Positions 46,588-55,085 of a DNA stretch of 64,000 nucleotides are shown in pieces. The stretch covers positions 1 through 64,000 of the forward strand of contig NZ_SLVM01000013.1 of NCBI RefSeq assembly GCF_004339675.1, written 5' to 3'. Both the position numbers and the translations under genes were made by a program. This DNA comes from Rhodovulum steppense. Its GTDB lineage: Bacteria > Pseudomonadota > Alphaproteobacteria > Rhodobacterales > Rhodobacteraceae. Each line of letters starts with the position of its first letter. Within the stretch, counting starts at the first letter, position 1. The notes below the pieces were generated by a model, which was not told where the DNA came from, did no database searches, and worked only from the letters and a program-made list of their open reading frames with translations.

Positions 46588-47552
46588 GTCATCACCACCA
46601 GCGCGATGTAGAGCACGAAGAGGGCCGTGAAGATCGCACCCCAGACCCGGGTCAACGGCCAGCCCCGGAACACGAAGGGCACCAGAAGGAGCGTGGTCCC
46701 CAGCATCACCCAGAAATCGAAGCGCAGCATCTCGGGCGGGATCGGGATATTGCCGAAGAAGCTGGCAATGCCGACGATGGCAAGCAGATTGAACATGTTC
46801 GACCCGATCACGTTGCCCAAGGCGACATCCGCCTGTCGGCGCAGCGCGGCCATGACCGTGGTGGCAAGCTCGGGAAGCGATGTTCCGATGGCCACCAGCG
46901 TGAGGCCGATCACCGTGTCCGACACGTTCAGCGCCCGAGCAATCTCGATCGAACTGTCAACCAGAAGGTCCGCGCCCAATGGCAGACCGATGAGGCCCAG
47001 TACCAGGAAGACCAGGATTTTTGGCCAACCAAGGCCGGGATCGGCACCCTCGACCTCCTCTGGAGCGTCACCTGCTGCCACGCGCACGCCATTCTCACGC
47101 CTATGGTTTCGGGCGGTCAGGAAGGCATCGGCCAGAACGAAACCCAGCACCAGCAAAAGGCCGAAGCCGTGAACCCATGTGATCGTTCCAGTCAGCGAGA
47201 TCGCCAGGAAGAAGACCGTGGCACCCAGCATCAGCCCATAGGTGCGCCGCGTGTCGCATTCGTCAGTCCGGATCGCCACGATCAGTGCCGGCAGGCCCAA
47301 CACCATAAGCACGTTGGCTATGTTCGATCCGACGACATTGCCCAGCGCAATGCCCGGCGAGTCGCGCAGCACCGCCTGGATCGAGACCAGAAGTTCGGGC
47401 GCAGACGTGCCGAAGGCGACGATTGTGAGACCCACGATCAGCGTAGGCACGCCCAGCCGAAGCGACAGGTTCACCGCGCCCTTTACCAAGCTGTCCCCGG
47501 CCAGAACCAGAAGTGCCAGCCCGAGAGCGGCATAAAGCAACTGGAGTGCCAT
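46584..47552 (-). CDS. Calcium/sodium antiporter (CaCA family)
   Basis: This 322-residue membrane protein has two inverted five-helix repeats. The ion-binding alpha motifs are visible in both: VGLTIVAFGTSAPELLVS and IGLTLVAIGTSLPELATT, with GNVVGSNIANV and GNVIGSNMFNL as their second halves. The start at 47552 (MALQLLYAALG) leaves four bases after the zinc-ribbon gene. It is in an operon with the S49 peptidase, zinc-ribbon and SDR genes. Confidence 0.94.
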   Translation of the reverse strand: MALQLLYAALGLALLVLAGDSLVKGAVNLSLRLGVPTLIVGLTIVAFGTSAPELLVSIQAVLRDSPGIALGNVVGSNIANVLMVLGLPALIVAIRTDECDTRRTYGLMLGATVFFLAISLTGTITWVHGFGLLLVLGFVLADAFLTARNHRRENGVRVAAGDAPEEVEGADPGLGWPKILVFLVLGLIGLPLGADLLVDSSIEIARALNVSDTVIGLTLVAIGTSLPELATTVMAALRRQADVALGNVIGSNMFNLLAIVGIASFFGNIPIPPEMLRFDFWVMLGTTLLLVPFVFRGWPLTRVWGAIFTALFVLYIALVVMT

Positions 47553-47556
47553 GACC

Positions 47557-47739
47557 CTACCCCTTTCCGCAAGGGCAGGGTCCGCTGCCGATCCGGTGCC
47601 GCCCGCAGGCGGGGCATTTGCCGGTCTTCGCGCGGCCAAGGGAAAACCGGCCGCCCCCCGTTCCGGGCAGGCGCAGCCGTCCGAGCATGGCAAGCACCGC
47701 CATGGCGATCAGGAACAGGGTAACGATCTTGAGGAGCAT
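47557..47739 (-). CDS. Small membrane-anchored zinc-ribbon protein
   Basis: This 60-residue protein has one hydrophobic segment (about 4-21) and then KCPACGRHRIGSGPCPCGKG at the C-terminus, a Cys-x2-Cys ... Cys-x-Cys ribbon that probably binds zinc. It sits four bases from the exchanger and three from the S49 peptidase gene, which supports real coding. Function unknown. Confidence 0.7.
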   Translation of the reverse strand: MLLKIVTLFLIAMAVLAMLGRLRLPGTGGGRFSLGRAKTGKCPACGRHRIGSGPCPCGKG

Positions 47740-47742
47740 GAC

Positions 47743-48546
47743 CTACAATCCATAACGGGCCCACAGCGCGCGCGCCTCGATCTCGTCCATGACGCCCGCC
47801 ACCGCGGGCGCGCCGAGCCGCGACCAAAGCCCTCTGCGCGGGCTGTGCAGCGCGAATTTCACCTTCTCGCCGAAGCGTTCCTTCATCACCGGCACCATAT
47901 GTCCGATGCCATCCGCCAGCCCCAGCTCGACCGCCTGTTCGCCGACCCAGACATCGCCGGTAAAGAGGTCGCGATCCTCTTTCAGCCTTTTGCCGCGACG
48001 CGCGCGGACATGGTCCTTGAACGCGTCATGGATCGGCGTCTGCAACAGCATCAGCCGCGCCACATCCTCGGGCTTTTCGGGCTGGAACGGGTCGAGGAAG
48101 CTCTTGCTTTCGCCCGCGGTATGGACACGGCGTTCCACGCCGTAGCGGGACAGGAACTCGGGAAAGCCGAAGCCCGCATAGATCACCCCGATCGAGCCGA
48201 TGATCGAACTGCGGTCGATCCAGATCTGATCCGCCGCACAGGCCAGCCAGTACCCGCCCGAGGCGGCCACATCCTCGACAAAGGCATAGACCGGCACCTC
48301 GCATTCCTCGGACAGCCGCCGGATCCGCGCGCCGATCAGCGCGCTTTGCGCGGGCGATCCGCCCGGAGAGTTCAGCGCCAGCGCCACCGCGGCCGGCCGG
48401 CCCTTGCGAAAGGCGCGTTCGATCACGGGGGCAAGCCCCGCATCCGACAGGCTGGCCCCGCCCCGGCCGCCCGCCGCAATCGGCCCTGACAGACGGATCA
48501 CCGCCACCAGCGGGTCGGATTTGACGAATGGAAGCCAGCGTTTCAT
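47743..48546 (-). CDS. S49-family signal peptide peptidase-like protease
   Basis: This 267-residue protein resembles SohB/SppA. The nucleophile Ser is in VAASGGYWLACAAD and the general-base Lys in TAGESKSFLDPF, so the Ser/Lys dyad is intact; NSPGGSPAQSA is the oxyanion segment. There is no clear N-terminal membrane segment, so it may be cytoplasmic or peripheral. The ATG at 48546 is preferred over a longer frame. First gene of the five-gene run ending with the SDR. Confidence 0.88.
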   Translation of the reverse strand: MKRWLPFVKSDPLVAVIRLSGPIAAGGRGGASLSDAGLAPVIERAFRKGRPAAVALALNSPGGSPAQSALIGARIRRLSEECEVPVYAFVEDVAASGGYWLACAADQIWIDRSSIIGSIGVIYAGFGFPEFLSRYGVERRVHTAGESKSFLDPFQPEKPEDVARLMLLQTPIHDAFKDHVRARRGKRLKEDRDLFTGDVWVGEQAVELGLADGIGHMVPVMKERFGEKVKFALHSPRRGLWSRLGAPAVAGVMDEIEARALWARYGL

Positions 48547-48626
48547 GGACTCGCATGTAGAGTGAGGGGCGAGCCCGAACAAGACGCGCGCAGAAATGGC
48601 CCCGCGCTGTTGCATCGCCGCCCGGC

Positions 48627-49502
48627 TCAGGCGGGCTTGCGCGCGACGATCTCGGCCCGGCGGCGGCGCACGGTCCCGGTTCCGGTGCGCGCGGCTGTCG
48701 CCTTGGCGGTATAATCCACGCGCTCGACCGTCAGCCCTGCGGCCTCGAACAGCCCGCGCAGCTCTGTCTCGGCCAGGGGGCCGGTGCGCCGTGTCGGGCG
48801 GGTTGCCCAGAACCAGCCCGCAACCTCGGCCAACTCTGCCGCCTCGGCGGGCGCAAGCCCTGCGGCGCGTGCCTGTTCGGTCAGCCTTGCCTGCCGGGTG
48901 GGGATGTCGTCGGCGCCCGCTGGCCGCCAGGGCTCGCCCTCGCCATCCTCGGCCAGCGCGCTGGACATCAGCACCGCGCCCCCGGGCACAAGGCTTGCCG
49001 CCCAGTTCGCGACGACCCGGCCACGATGGTCGCGTGGAAAGAAGACAAGGAAGGAATGGGCGATCACCAGATCCATGCCCTCGGCACGGAAGGACAGCAT
49101 GTCGGCGGTGCAGGCGGTCAGATCAAGGCCCAGCTCGGCGCCCAGCAGGCGGTTCTGCATCACCGGCGTTGCGCAGCGGTCGACATAGGTGATCTGCGGC
49201 GTAACGCCCGCATTGCGAAACCCCGAGGCGACAATGGCCAGCACCCCGGTATCCGCCCCGCCCGAGATCAGCACGCGCCGCGCGCCCTGCGCCGCCGCCC
49301 GCGCAATCTCGGCGTGGAAAAACGCCCAGCCCGCGGGCGGCTTGCCCTGCGCCTGCACCAGCCGCAGCATGGACCAGGCCCGGTGGTAATCGGCGCAGCC
49401 ATCGCCGGGCGCACAAAGCGCGGGCGCCCAGTCCCAGGAAAACCGCGCGATCCGAGCCAGCGGCTCGATATCCTTGGGAGTCTGGGGCGTGTCCTGGGCC
49501 AT
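48627..49502 (-). CDS. Putative SAM-dependent methyltransferase
   Basis: This 291-residue protein has an S-adenosylmethionine fold: VLISGGADTGVLA (motif I) and MDLVIAHSFLVFFP (motif IV region), followed by GAVLMSSAL. No metal or additional domain. The ATG at 49502 was chosen over one at 49544. Substrate not apparent. It reads in the same direction as the S49 gene but is 80 bases away. Confidence 0.72.
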   Translation of the reverse strand: MAQDTPQTPKDIEPLARIARFSWDWAPALCAPGDGCADYHRAWSMLRLVQAQGKPPAGWAFFHAEIARAAAQGARRVLISGGADTGVLAIVASGFRNAGVTPQITYVDRCATPVMQNRLLGAELGLDLTACTADMLSFRAEGMDLVIAHSFLVFFPRDHRGRVVANWAASLVPGGAVLMSSALAEDGEGEPWRPAGADDIPTRQARLTEQARAAGLAPAEAAELAEVAGWFWATRPTRRTGPLAETELRGLFEAAGLTVERVDYTAKATAARTGTGTVRRRRAEIVARKPA

Positions 49503-49559
49503 GGCCCCGAATGAACCCCCGCCCCGCAGCCGCCGCAAGCGCAAACGCAGCCTGCGGGA

Positions 49560-49772
49560 TCACGCCTTGCGCTGGGCGGTGTTCAGATACCGGCACTTCC
49601 AGTTGGCAACGGTCCAGTTCGGATGCGTCGCGACCCACTTGGCCAGTTCCGGCTGGGCCCCCATCATGCAGGTCATGGGTGTGATGTCGGCATAGATGAG
49701 GCTGCGTTCCTCGCAGGCCCCTTGTTCATTCTGCGCCAGTCCAAAGCAGGCGACGAAGACAAGTTCGATCAT
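49560..49772 (-). CDS. Small cysteine-containing protein, function unknown
   Basis: This 70-residue protein begins MIELVFVACFGLAQ and has Cys residues in GACEERS, PMTCMMGAQPEL and NWKCRYL. The opening hydrophobic stretch may be a signal peptide. Similar small proteins with PMTCMMGAQPELAKW occur, as far as I recall, in Rhodobacterales. The ATG at 49772 lies close to GAGGTCGCC. Four cysteines suggest disulfides in the periplasm. Confidence 0.65.
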   Translation of the reverse strand: MIELVFVACFGLAQNEQGACEERSLIYADITPMTCMMGAQPELAKWVATHPNWTVANWKCRYLNTAQRKA

Positions 49773-49921
49773 GGCGACCTCGCGCTTTCCGGTTCCTGCC
49801 TCAAGGGTGGCAGGCAATCCTGCACCGATGGTTAACCGGGCGGGCGCATCGCGCAATGCTGCGCCGCAGCAATAACTCTACTGCAAATGCAAAGTGGAAA
49901 TCGGCGGCGGTTTCGCTGCGC

Positions 49922-49942
49922 TCTGCCCGAATCCCGGGCAGA
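49922..49942 (-). terminator. Hairpin downstream of the ABC transporter operon
   Basis: TCTGCCCG (49922-49929) pairs with CGGGCAGA (49935-49942) around AATCC, seven bases past the last gene of the minus-strand operon. A perfect 8-bp stem without a T-run, so it is a probable terminator or 3' stabiliser. Confidence 0.55.
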
Positions 49943-49948
49943 AAGCGG

Positions 49949-50740
49949 CTATCCCTTGCGCCGCATCAACCCCCGCGCCGGGTCATAGCCCAACAGCGCC
50001 AGCAGGAAGAACGCGACCGCCCCCGTCCCGACCCACAGCAACGCCCAGCCGTTGAACTGCGCATAAAGCGCAAAGCGGATCAGTTCGACCGCATGGGTAA
50101 AGGGGTTCACTGCGCAGATGTCGCGCAGAAGCCGCGAGGCTTCGGCCATCTTCCACAGCGGATAAAGCGCGGTCGACAGGAAGAACATCGGGAAGATGAC
50201 GAAGTTCATCACGCCCGCGAAATTCTCGAGCTGCCGGATCGTGGACGAGATAAGCAAGCCCAGCGCCCCCAGCATCAAGCCGCTGAGGACAAGCGCCGGC
50301 AGGACATAGACATAGCCCATCGCGGGCATCTTGATGCCCATCAGCGCCGCGATGCCGAGAAAGGCATAGACCTGCAACAGCGACACCGCCACGCCCGCCA
50401 TCAGCTTGCAGAACAGAAGCCACCAGCGCGGCCGGGGCGAGGTCAGCAACAGCCGCATCGAGCCCATTTCCTGATCGTAGACCAGGGACAGCGAGGATTG
50501 CATCCCGTTGAAAAGCTGGATCATCGCGCACAGGCCCGGCACGATATAGACCTCGTAGGTGATATAGGTCTGGTAGGGCGGCGTGATCGACAGGCCCAGC
50601 GCCGCGCGGAACCCCGCGGCAAAGATCACCAGCCAGACCAGCGGGCGCACCAGCGCCGAAAGGAAACGGCCGCGGTTCTGAAGAAACCGCATCGCCTCGC
50701 GCAGGACGATGGCATGAAGCGCGACCAGCCAGGCCTTCAT
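49949..50740 (-). CDS. ABC-2 type transporter permease, PQQ-alcohol dehydrogenase associated
   Basis: This 263-residue membrane protein has six hydrophobic segments and the ABC-2 arrangement, ending LGYDPARGLMRRKG. It resembles the 'alcohol ABC transporter permease' (PedC) found beside PQQ dehydrogenases. In Pseudomonas putida PedA1A2BC is needed for growth on low lanthanum. It overlaps its ATPase gene by four bases and is the last gene of the operon. Transport of a lanthanide species is inferred, not shown. Confidence 0.88.
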   Translation of the reverse strand: MKAWLVALHAIVLREAMRFLQNRGRFLSALVRPLVWLVIFAAGFRAALGLSITPPYQTYITYEVYIVPGLCAMIQLFNGMQSSLSLVYDQEMGSMRLLLTSPRPRWWLLFCKLMAGVAVSLLQVYAFLGIAALMGIKMPAMGYVYVLPALVLSGLMLGALGLLISSTIRQLENFAGVMNFVIFPMFFLSTALYPLWKMAEASRLLRDICAVNPFTHAVELIRFALYAQFNGWALLWVGTGAVAFFLLALLGYDPARGLMRRKG

Positions 50741-51474
50741 GCTGCGGCCTCGTCATTGCCGCCGGTCATCTCGATGAAGGCGTCGATCAGATCGCCCTCG
50801 CCCGCGATCTCGGCGGCGCTGGCCTGTCGCAACACCCGGCCGCGATGCAGCACCACGACCTCGTCCGAGGGCTCGATCTCGTCGACCAGATGGGTGGCCC
50901 ACAGAACGCTCAGCCCTTCGGCCGCCAGATCGTGGACATGGGCGGTGATCGACCGGCGCGCGGCGGTGTCCAGCCCCACGGTCGGTTCGTCCAGCAACAG
51001 CACCTCCGGCGCATGGATCAGCGCGCGGGCGATCTCCATCCGCCGCCGGTGCCCGCCATTCAGCGCGCGCACCTTCTCGCCCGCGCGCTCGCGCATGTTC
51101 AACCGCTCCAGCGCGGCGTCGATACGCGCGGTGGCCTCGCGCCCCGCCATGCCGTGCAGCGCCGCGAAATAGCGCATGTTGCGCATGACCGTCGTGTCCA
51201 GATCCAGCGTCGGCTGCTGGAACACCACCCCGATCCGGGCCAGCGCCGCGCGCGGATCGCGGGCCAGATCGAAGCCCGCGACCTCGATCCTGCCCTCGCG
51301 CGTCACAAGAAGCCGCGTGAGCAGCGAAAACAGCGTCGATTTCCCCGCGCCGTTCGGCCCCAGCAGCGCGCAGAACCGCCCCCGGTCCAGCGCAAAGGAC
51401 ACATCGTCCAGCGCCCGCCTTGCCCCGTAGGACAGGCTGACATTGGAAACGCAAAGGGCGGGAGTGCGGGTCAT
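50737..51474 (-). CDS. ABC transporter ATPase, PQQ-alcohol dehydrogenase associated
   Basis: This 245-residue ATPase has Walker A GPNGAGKST, a signature NGGHRRRMEIARAL (LSGGQ variant), and Walker B EVLLLDEPTVGLD. It is the type I recall as PedB/PQQ_ABC_ATP, next to its ABC-2 permease. It overlaps both neighbours by four bases (50737-50740 and 51471-51474), so all three are translated together. Together with the permease it forms the first of two transporters in this operon. Confidence 0.9.
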   Translation of the reverse strand: MTRTPALCVSNVSLSYGARRALDDVSFALDRGRFCALLGPNGAGKSTLFSLLTRLLVTREGRIEVAGFDLARDPRAALARIGVVFQQPTLDLDTTVMRNMRYFAALHGMAGREATARIDAALERLNMRERAGEKVRALNGGHRRRMEIARALIHAPEVLLLDEPTVGLDTAARRSITAHVHDLAAEGLSVLWATHLVDEIEPSDEVVVLHRGRVLRQASAAEIAGEGDLIDAFIEMTGGNDEAAA

Positions 51475-52082
51475 ATGTCCTGTCCGTTGGCAGGGGTGAG
51501 GATAGCGGGCCGGTCGGCAAGGTCCAGAATCCGGGTCGCCAGCCGTTCGGCCTCCGCTCGGGAATGGGTCACGAACAGCGTGGCGGGCCGTTCCTCGGCG
51601 ATCAGCCGCTCGGTCAGCGCCAACATCGCCTCGGCGGTGGCAGGGTCGAGCGAGACGAAGGGCTCGTCCATGATCAGAAGCTCGGGATGCCCGGCAAATG
51701 CCCGCGCGAGCGCAAGCCGCCGCTGCTGGCCCAGCGACAACTGGCCGGGAAAGGCATGCGCCTTGTCGCCGATGCCGACCCGGGCCAGCATGTCGCGCGC
51801 CGCCCGCCGCGTCAGGCCCGGATGAACCAGCGTCAGGTTCTTCAGCACGCTGCGCCAGGGCAGAAGGGTCGGCTCCTGGAACACCATCGCGATCCGGCCG
51901 GGCCGCTCGACATTGCCTTCGAACCGCTCGTCCAGCCCCGCAACGATGCGCAGAAGCGTCGTCTTGCCGATTCCGGAGGGACCAAGGATCGCCACCGTCT
52001 CGCCCTTGGCGACCTCGAAGGCCACGCGGCCCAGAACGGGGGTATCGCCAAAGGACTTACCGCGGATATCGACCCGGATCAT
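51471..52082 (-). CDS. ABC transporter ATPase, NitT/TauT type
   Basis: This 203-residue ATPase has GPSGIGKTT (Walker A), LSLGQQRRLALARAF (signature) and LLIMDEPFVSLD (Walker B). It is short for the family (usually about 250), as the N-terminal and C-terminal ends are trimmed. It pairs with the next two genes (permease and binding protein) as a nitrate/sulfonate/taurine-type importer. The start at 52082 is the only one giving MIRVDIRG; the track's longer frame is spurious. Confidence 0.9.
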   Translation of the reverse strand: MIRVDIRGKSFGDTPVLGRVAFEVAKGETVAILGPSGIGKTTLLRIVAGLDERFEGNVERPGRIAMVFQEPTLLPWRSVLKNLTLVHPGLTRRAARDMLARVGIGDKAHAFPGQLSLGQQRRLALARAFAGHPELLIMDEPFVSLDPATAEAMLALTERLIAEERPATLFVTHSRAEAERLATRILDLADRPAILTPANGQDI

Positions 52083-52828
52083 GCCACCCGCCAGCGCCGC
52101 GCGTGCCGCTCCCACGGTTGCAGGATCAGCCATTCGACGGCCAGCATCACCACGATGAAGGACAGCGCGTAGATCAGCACCATGCCCACGTCGAACAGCT
52201 GGAAGTAAAGGTGGATCTTGAAGCCGATCCCGTTCGAGCGGCCCAGGAACTCGACCACCAGGACGATCTTCCAGATCACCGCCACGCCGCCCCGCGCCGC
52301 CGCCGCCACGAAGGGCGCAAGCTGGGGCAACAGCACATGGCGCAGCCGCGCCCAGCCGGACATGCGATAGACCCGCGCCATGGCGTCTAGGTCGGCCGAC
52401 AGCGCCCGCGCGCCCTCGCGGATGGTGACGGTGACGTTCGGCACCTTGTTCAGCGTCACCGCCACGATGGCCGCTGTCTCGTTCAGCCCGATCCACAGAT
52501 AGCACAGCACGATCAGCACCAGCGCGGGCAGGTTCAGGAACACCACCAGCCACGGATCCAGCCAGCGGTTCAGCCGCTCGAACCGGCCCATCAGCAGGCC
52601 AAGGATCAACCCCAGGCTCATCGCAAGGCAGAACGCCCAGATCACCCGGACCAGCGTCTGGCCCAAGTGATGGGGCAGCGCGCCCGAGCGGATCTCGGCC
52701 AGCCATGGCCCCACCAGCGCAAAGGGCTGGGGCAGGATCTGCGGATCGGCGGTCAGCGCCGCGGCTATGATCCACAAGAGCAGAAGACCGGAAAGCGAGA
52801 TCGCCGGGACGGCGAGGCGGCCAAGCAT
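52079..52828 (-). CDS. ABC transporter permease, NitT/TauT type
   Basis: This 249-residue membrane protein has six hydrophobic segments and the binding-protein-dependent permease region EGARALSADLDAMARVYRMSGW (cytoplasmic loop that meets the ATPase). It overlaps the ATPase gene by four bases and follows the binding-protein gene by nine. The partner ATPase and binding protein identify it as a complete importer. Confidence 0.9.
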   Translation of the reverse strand: MLGRLAVPAISLSGLLLLWIIAAALTADPQILPQPFALVGPWLAEIRSGALPHHLGQTLVRVIWAFCLAMSLGLILGLLMGRFERLNRWLDPWLVVFLNLPALVLIVLCYLWIGLNETAAIVAVTLNKVPNVTVTIREGARALSADLDAMARVYRMSGWARLRHVLLPQLAPFVAAAARGGVAVIWKIVLVVEFLGRSNGIGFKIHLYFQLFDVGMVLIYALSFIVVMLAVEWLILQPWERHARRWRVA

Positions 52829-52837
52829 CGCCGCCGC

Positions 52838-53812
52838 TCACTCCAGTTCCAGGAACAGGCCCGCAGGCAGGGTCGAGGCCCGCCCCACCAGTTCCTCGCC
52901 GCCCAATTCGGCCATCAGCGCCAGAAAGCGGTCCGCCGCTTCGGGATCGACATTGCCCGGCGCCGGGATCCCCGCGCGGTAATCGTCGCGCAGCCGCTCG
53001 AACTCGGCATCGTTGGCGGCGTTCATGATCGGCCGGATCGCCTCCCATGCGGCATCGCTGTCCAGCAGCATCGCCTTGGCCTCGCGCGAGGCGGCGTAAA
53101 AGGCTTCGACGACGCCGGGATTCTCGGCCAGGAAGCTTTCCTTGAGCACATAGCTCAGAAGCGGCGTGTCGGGATCAAGCCCCAGCGCCGCCGAGGCATC
53201 CGCCACCGAGATCAGTTCGCGCATGCCCGCGGCCTTCATCTTGGCGAGGAAGTGCCAGAAATTGATCGCCCCGCCGGTTTCGCCCGACAACCCCGCCTTG
53301 AAGATCAGCGGCGGCGCGCCATAGACCTGTTCGGTCTCGGCGGCCAGATCCATGCCGTATTCGCGCGCGGCATAGGCCCGCAGCACCAGCCAGCTCTTAT
53401 CCAGCGGCCCACCCGCGATGCCGATCTTCTCCCCTGCCAGATCCTTCAGCGTCTGCGCCGGGCTGTCCGCGGGCACCACCAGACCACCCACCGCCCGCGA
53501 ATAGGGGATGGCGATATAGTCACGGCCCGCAGCGCGCTGGCGGGCGACCCAGATCCAGTCGACCACCATCAGGTCGGCCTCGCCCCCCTCGACCGCGACG
53601 CGCGTGGCGCCGTTATCGGCAAAGGGCGACAGCACCAACTCGAACCCATGCGCGGTATCGAGCCCGTTTTCCATGATCGTCGTCAGTTCCCAGGTCACGG
53701 TGCCCAACTGCAACACGGCCGCACGCAGCCGCGGCAAATCCTCGGCCCAGGCAGCGGCGGCGCTCCATAGCGTCACAAGGGCCGCAAGCGCGCCCGTCAC
53801 TCGGTTCAACAT
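52838..53812 (-). CDS. ABC transporter substrate-binding protein, NitT/TauT type
   Basis: This 324-residue exported protein has a signal peptide (about 1-23, ending AAAWA) and the SsuA/TauA-like fold with FADNGATRVAVEGGEADLMVVDWIW and GLVVPADSPAQTLKDLAGEKIGI. It is the first gene of the minus-strand ABC operon and diverges from DUF3280 at 54016. Its ligand is unknown; the operon context suggests a compound linked to PQQ-dependent methanol oxidation, possibly a metal chelate. Confidence 0.87.
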   Translation of the reverse strand: MLNRVTGALAALVTLWSAAAAWAEDLPRLRAAVLQLGTVTWELTTIMENGLDTAHGFELVLSPFADNGATRVAVEGGEADLMVVDWIWVARQRAAGRDYIAIPYSRAVGGLVVPADSPAQTLKDLAGEKIGIAGGPLDKSWLVLRAYAAREYGMDLAAETEQVYGAPPLIFKAGLSGETGGAINFWHFLAKMKAAGMRELISVADASAALGLDPDTPLLSYVLKESFLAENPGVVEAFYAASREAKAMLLDSDAAWEAIRPIMNAANDAEFERLRDDYRAGIPAPGNVDPEAADRFLALMAELGGEELVGRASTLPAGLFLELE

Positions 53813-54015
53813 GGTCTTCCTCCCGGTTTCTTGCGCGCGTTTCCGGTGTCGTTCTTGTCCGCCCCGTGCCGTCCGGACCGGCGGGCAGTATCGCCGCCAG
53901 CCCCCTCCCCGGCAGCGCAGGCAGAGTTTCGAGGATCGTGCCAGAGCGCAGAGCAAATGGGAAACCGATACTTAAGGCGCATTGCGACCTGTCCGGGCGG
54001 GGATAAGCTCGGCCG
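53813..54015. promoter_or_regulatory. Divergent promoter region of the two lanthanide-locus operons
   Basis: This 203-base gap separates the minus-strand ABC operon from the plus-strand DUF3280-SRPBCC-propeller-SoxYZ operon. Both must start here. I see no strong -10/-35 pair or operator that I would name. The minus side carries GGGAGGAAG before the binding-protein ATG. It is the obvious place for a lanthanide or methanol switch. Confidence 0.55.
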
Positions 54016-54531
54016 ATGAACCTGCGCCCCCGTCTTGCGGCTCTGGCCGCGCTGATCGCTCTGGCCGCGGCCCCGCTTGCGGCGCAGGTGCCGTTGAACC
54101 GCGACGCCCAGGTGGCGTTCTTCGGGATCGCGTTTCTCGATACCTCGACCGAAGGCGCCTATTTCGGCGCGCGTGAGGACGAACAGGCGCGCATCCTTCT
54201 GCTGGAGGACGAGGTGCGCGCGCGCTTTGGCGCCGAGGGGCTTGCGCTGATGGACAACGCGCCGGTTGCCGAGGATCTGGCCCGCATCAAGAACCCTGCC
54301 AATTGCTATGGCTGCGAGTTGCGCATCGCAGACAAGCTGGGGGCCGATTACGTTCTGGTCGGCGAGGTGCAGAAAGTCTCGAACCTGATCCTGTCGATGA
54401 ACCTGGTGATGCGCGATGTCGAAAGCGGCGCGATGGTGAGGGGACTGTCGGTCGATATCCGCTCGAACACCGACGAGTCCTGGCTGCGGGGCATGCGCTA
54501 CATCCTGAAAAACAATTTCTTCAAGGAATGA
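54016..54531 (+). CDS. DUF3280/DUF2380-like periplasmic protein
   Basis: This 171-residue protein has a signal peptide (about 1-23, ending PLAAQ) and a domain with VAFFGIAFLDTSTEG, NPANCYGCELRIADKLGADYVLVGEVQKVS and the closing SWLRGMRYIL. The Cys-x2-Cys pair in NCYGCE is the only chemical feature. Such proteins recur beside PQQ dehydrogenases. It is the first gene of the plus-strand operon. Confidence 0.75.
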   Translation: MNLRPRLAALAALIALAAAPLAAQVPLNRDAQVAFFGIAFLDTSTEGAYFGAREDEQARILLLEDEVRARFGAEGLALMDNAPVAEDLARIKNPANCYGCELRIADKLGADYVLVGEVQKVSNLILSMNLVMRDVESGAMVRGLSVDIRSNTDESWLRGMRYILKNNFFKE

Positions 54532-54542
54532 GGGAGGATTTC

Positions 54543-55085
54543 GTGAAGCTACAGGGGAGTCTGGCCGCGCTGACGGCCGTGGCGGTGATGCTGCCCGCTC
54601 TGGCACTGGCGCATGGTCCGACGCGCCAGAAGGTCGACGTGACCGCCGAGCTTGCCGCCGAGCCGGCCGAGGTCTGGGCGGTCGTGGGCGACTTTCAGGA
54701 CATGGGGTGGCACCCGGCGGTTCACGCCACCACGGGCGAGGGCGGCAACACGCTTGACGCGACGCGGCTGCTGACCCTGGGCGCGGCGGACGGGCCGACG
54801 ATTGCCGAAGAGCTTTACAAATACGATGCCGGGAAGATGACCTATTCCTACCGGATCACCGAGGTCGCGGTCGAGGTTCTGCCGGTGACGAACTATTCCG
54901 CGCATCTGACCGTCAAACCGCGCGCTGGCGGCGGGTCGGTCGTGGAATGGCGCGGGGCCTTCTATCGCGGCTATCCCAACAACGATCCGCCCCCCGAACT
55001 GAACGACGAGGCCGCGATCAAGGCCGTGACCGCGGTCTATGAGGCGGGCCTGTCCGCACTGGTCGACCGCTTTGGCGCGCCCTGA
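54543..55085 (+). CDS. Exported SRPBCC (START-like) family protein
   Basis: This 180-residue protein has a signal peptide (about 1-23, ending ALALA) and a START/Bet v1-like fold with DVTAELAAEPAEVWAVVGDF opening, then a hydrophobic cavity pattern. The start is GTG at 54543, five bases after the ribosome-binding site AGGGAGG (54531-54537); an ATG at 54528 would cover that site. It may bind a small hydrophobic ligand or cofactor in the periplasm. Role unknown. Confidence 0.8.
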   Translation: MKLQGSLAALTAVAVMLPALALAHGPTRQKVDVTAELAAEPAEVWAVVGDFQDMGWHPAVHATTGEGGNTLDATRLLTLGAADGPTIAEELYKYDAGKMTYSYRITEVAVEVLPVTNYSAHLTVKPRAGGGSVVEWRGAFYRGYPNNDPPPELNDEAAIKAVTAVYEAGLSALVDRFGAP

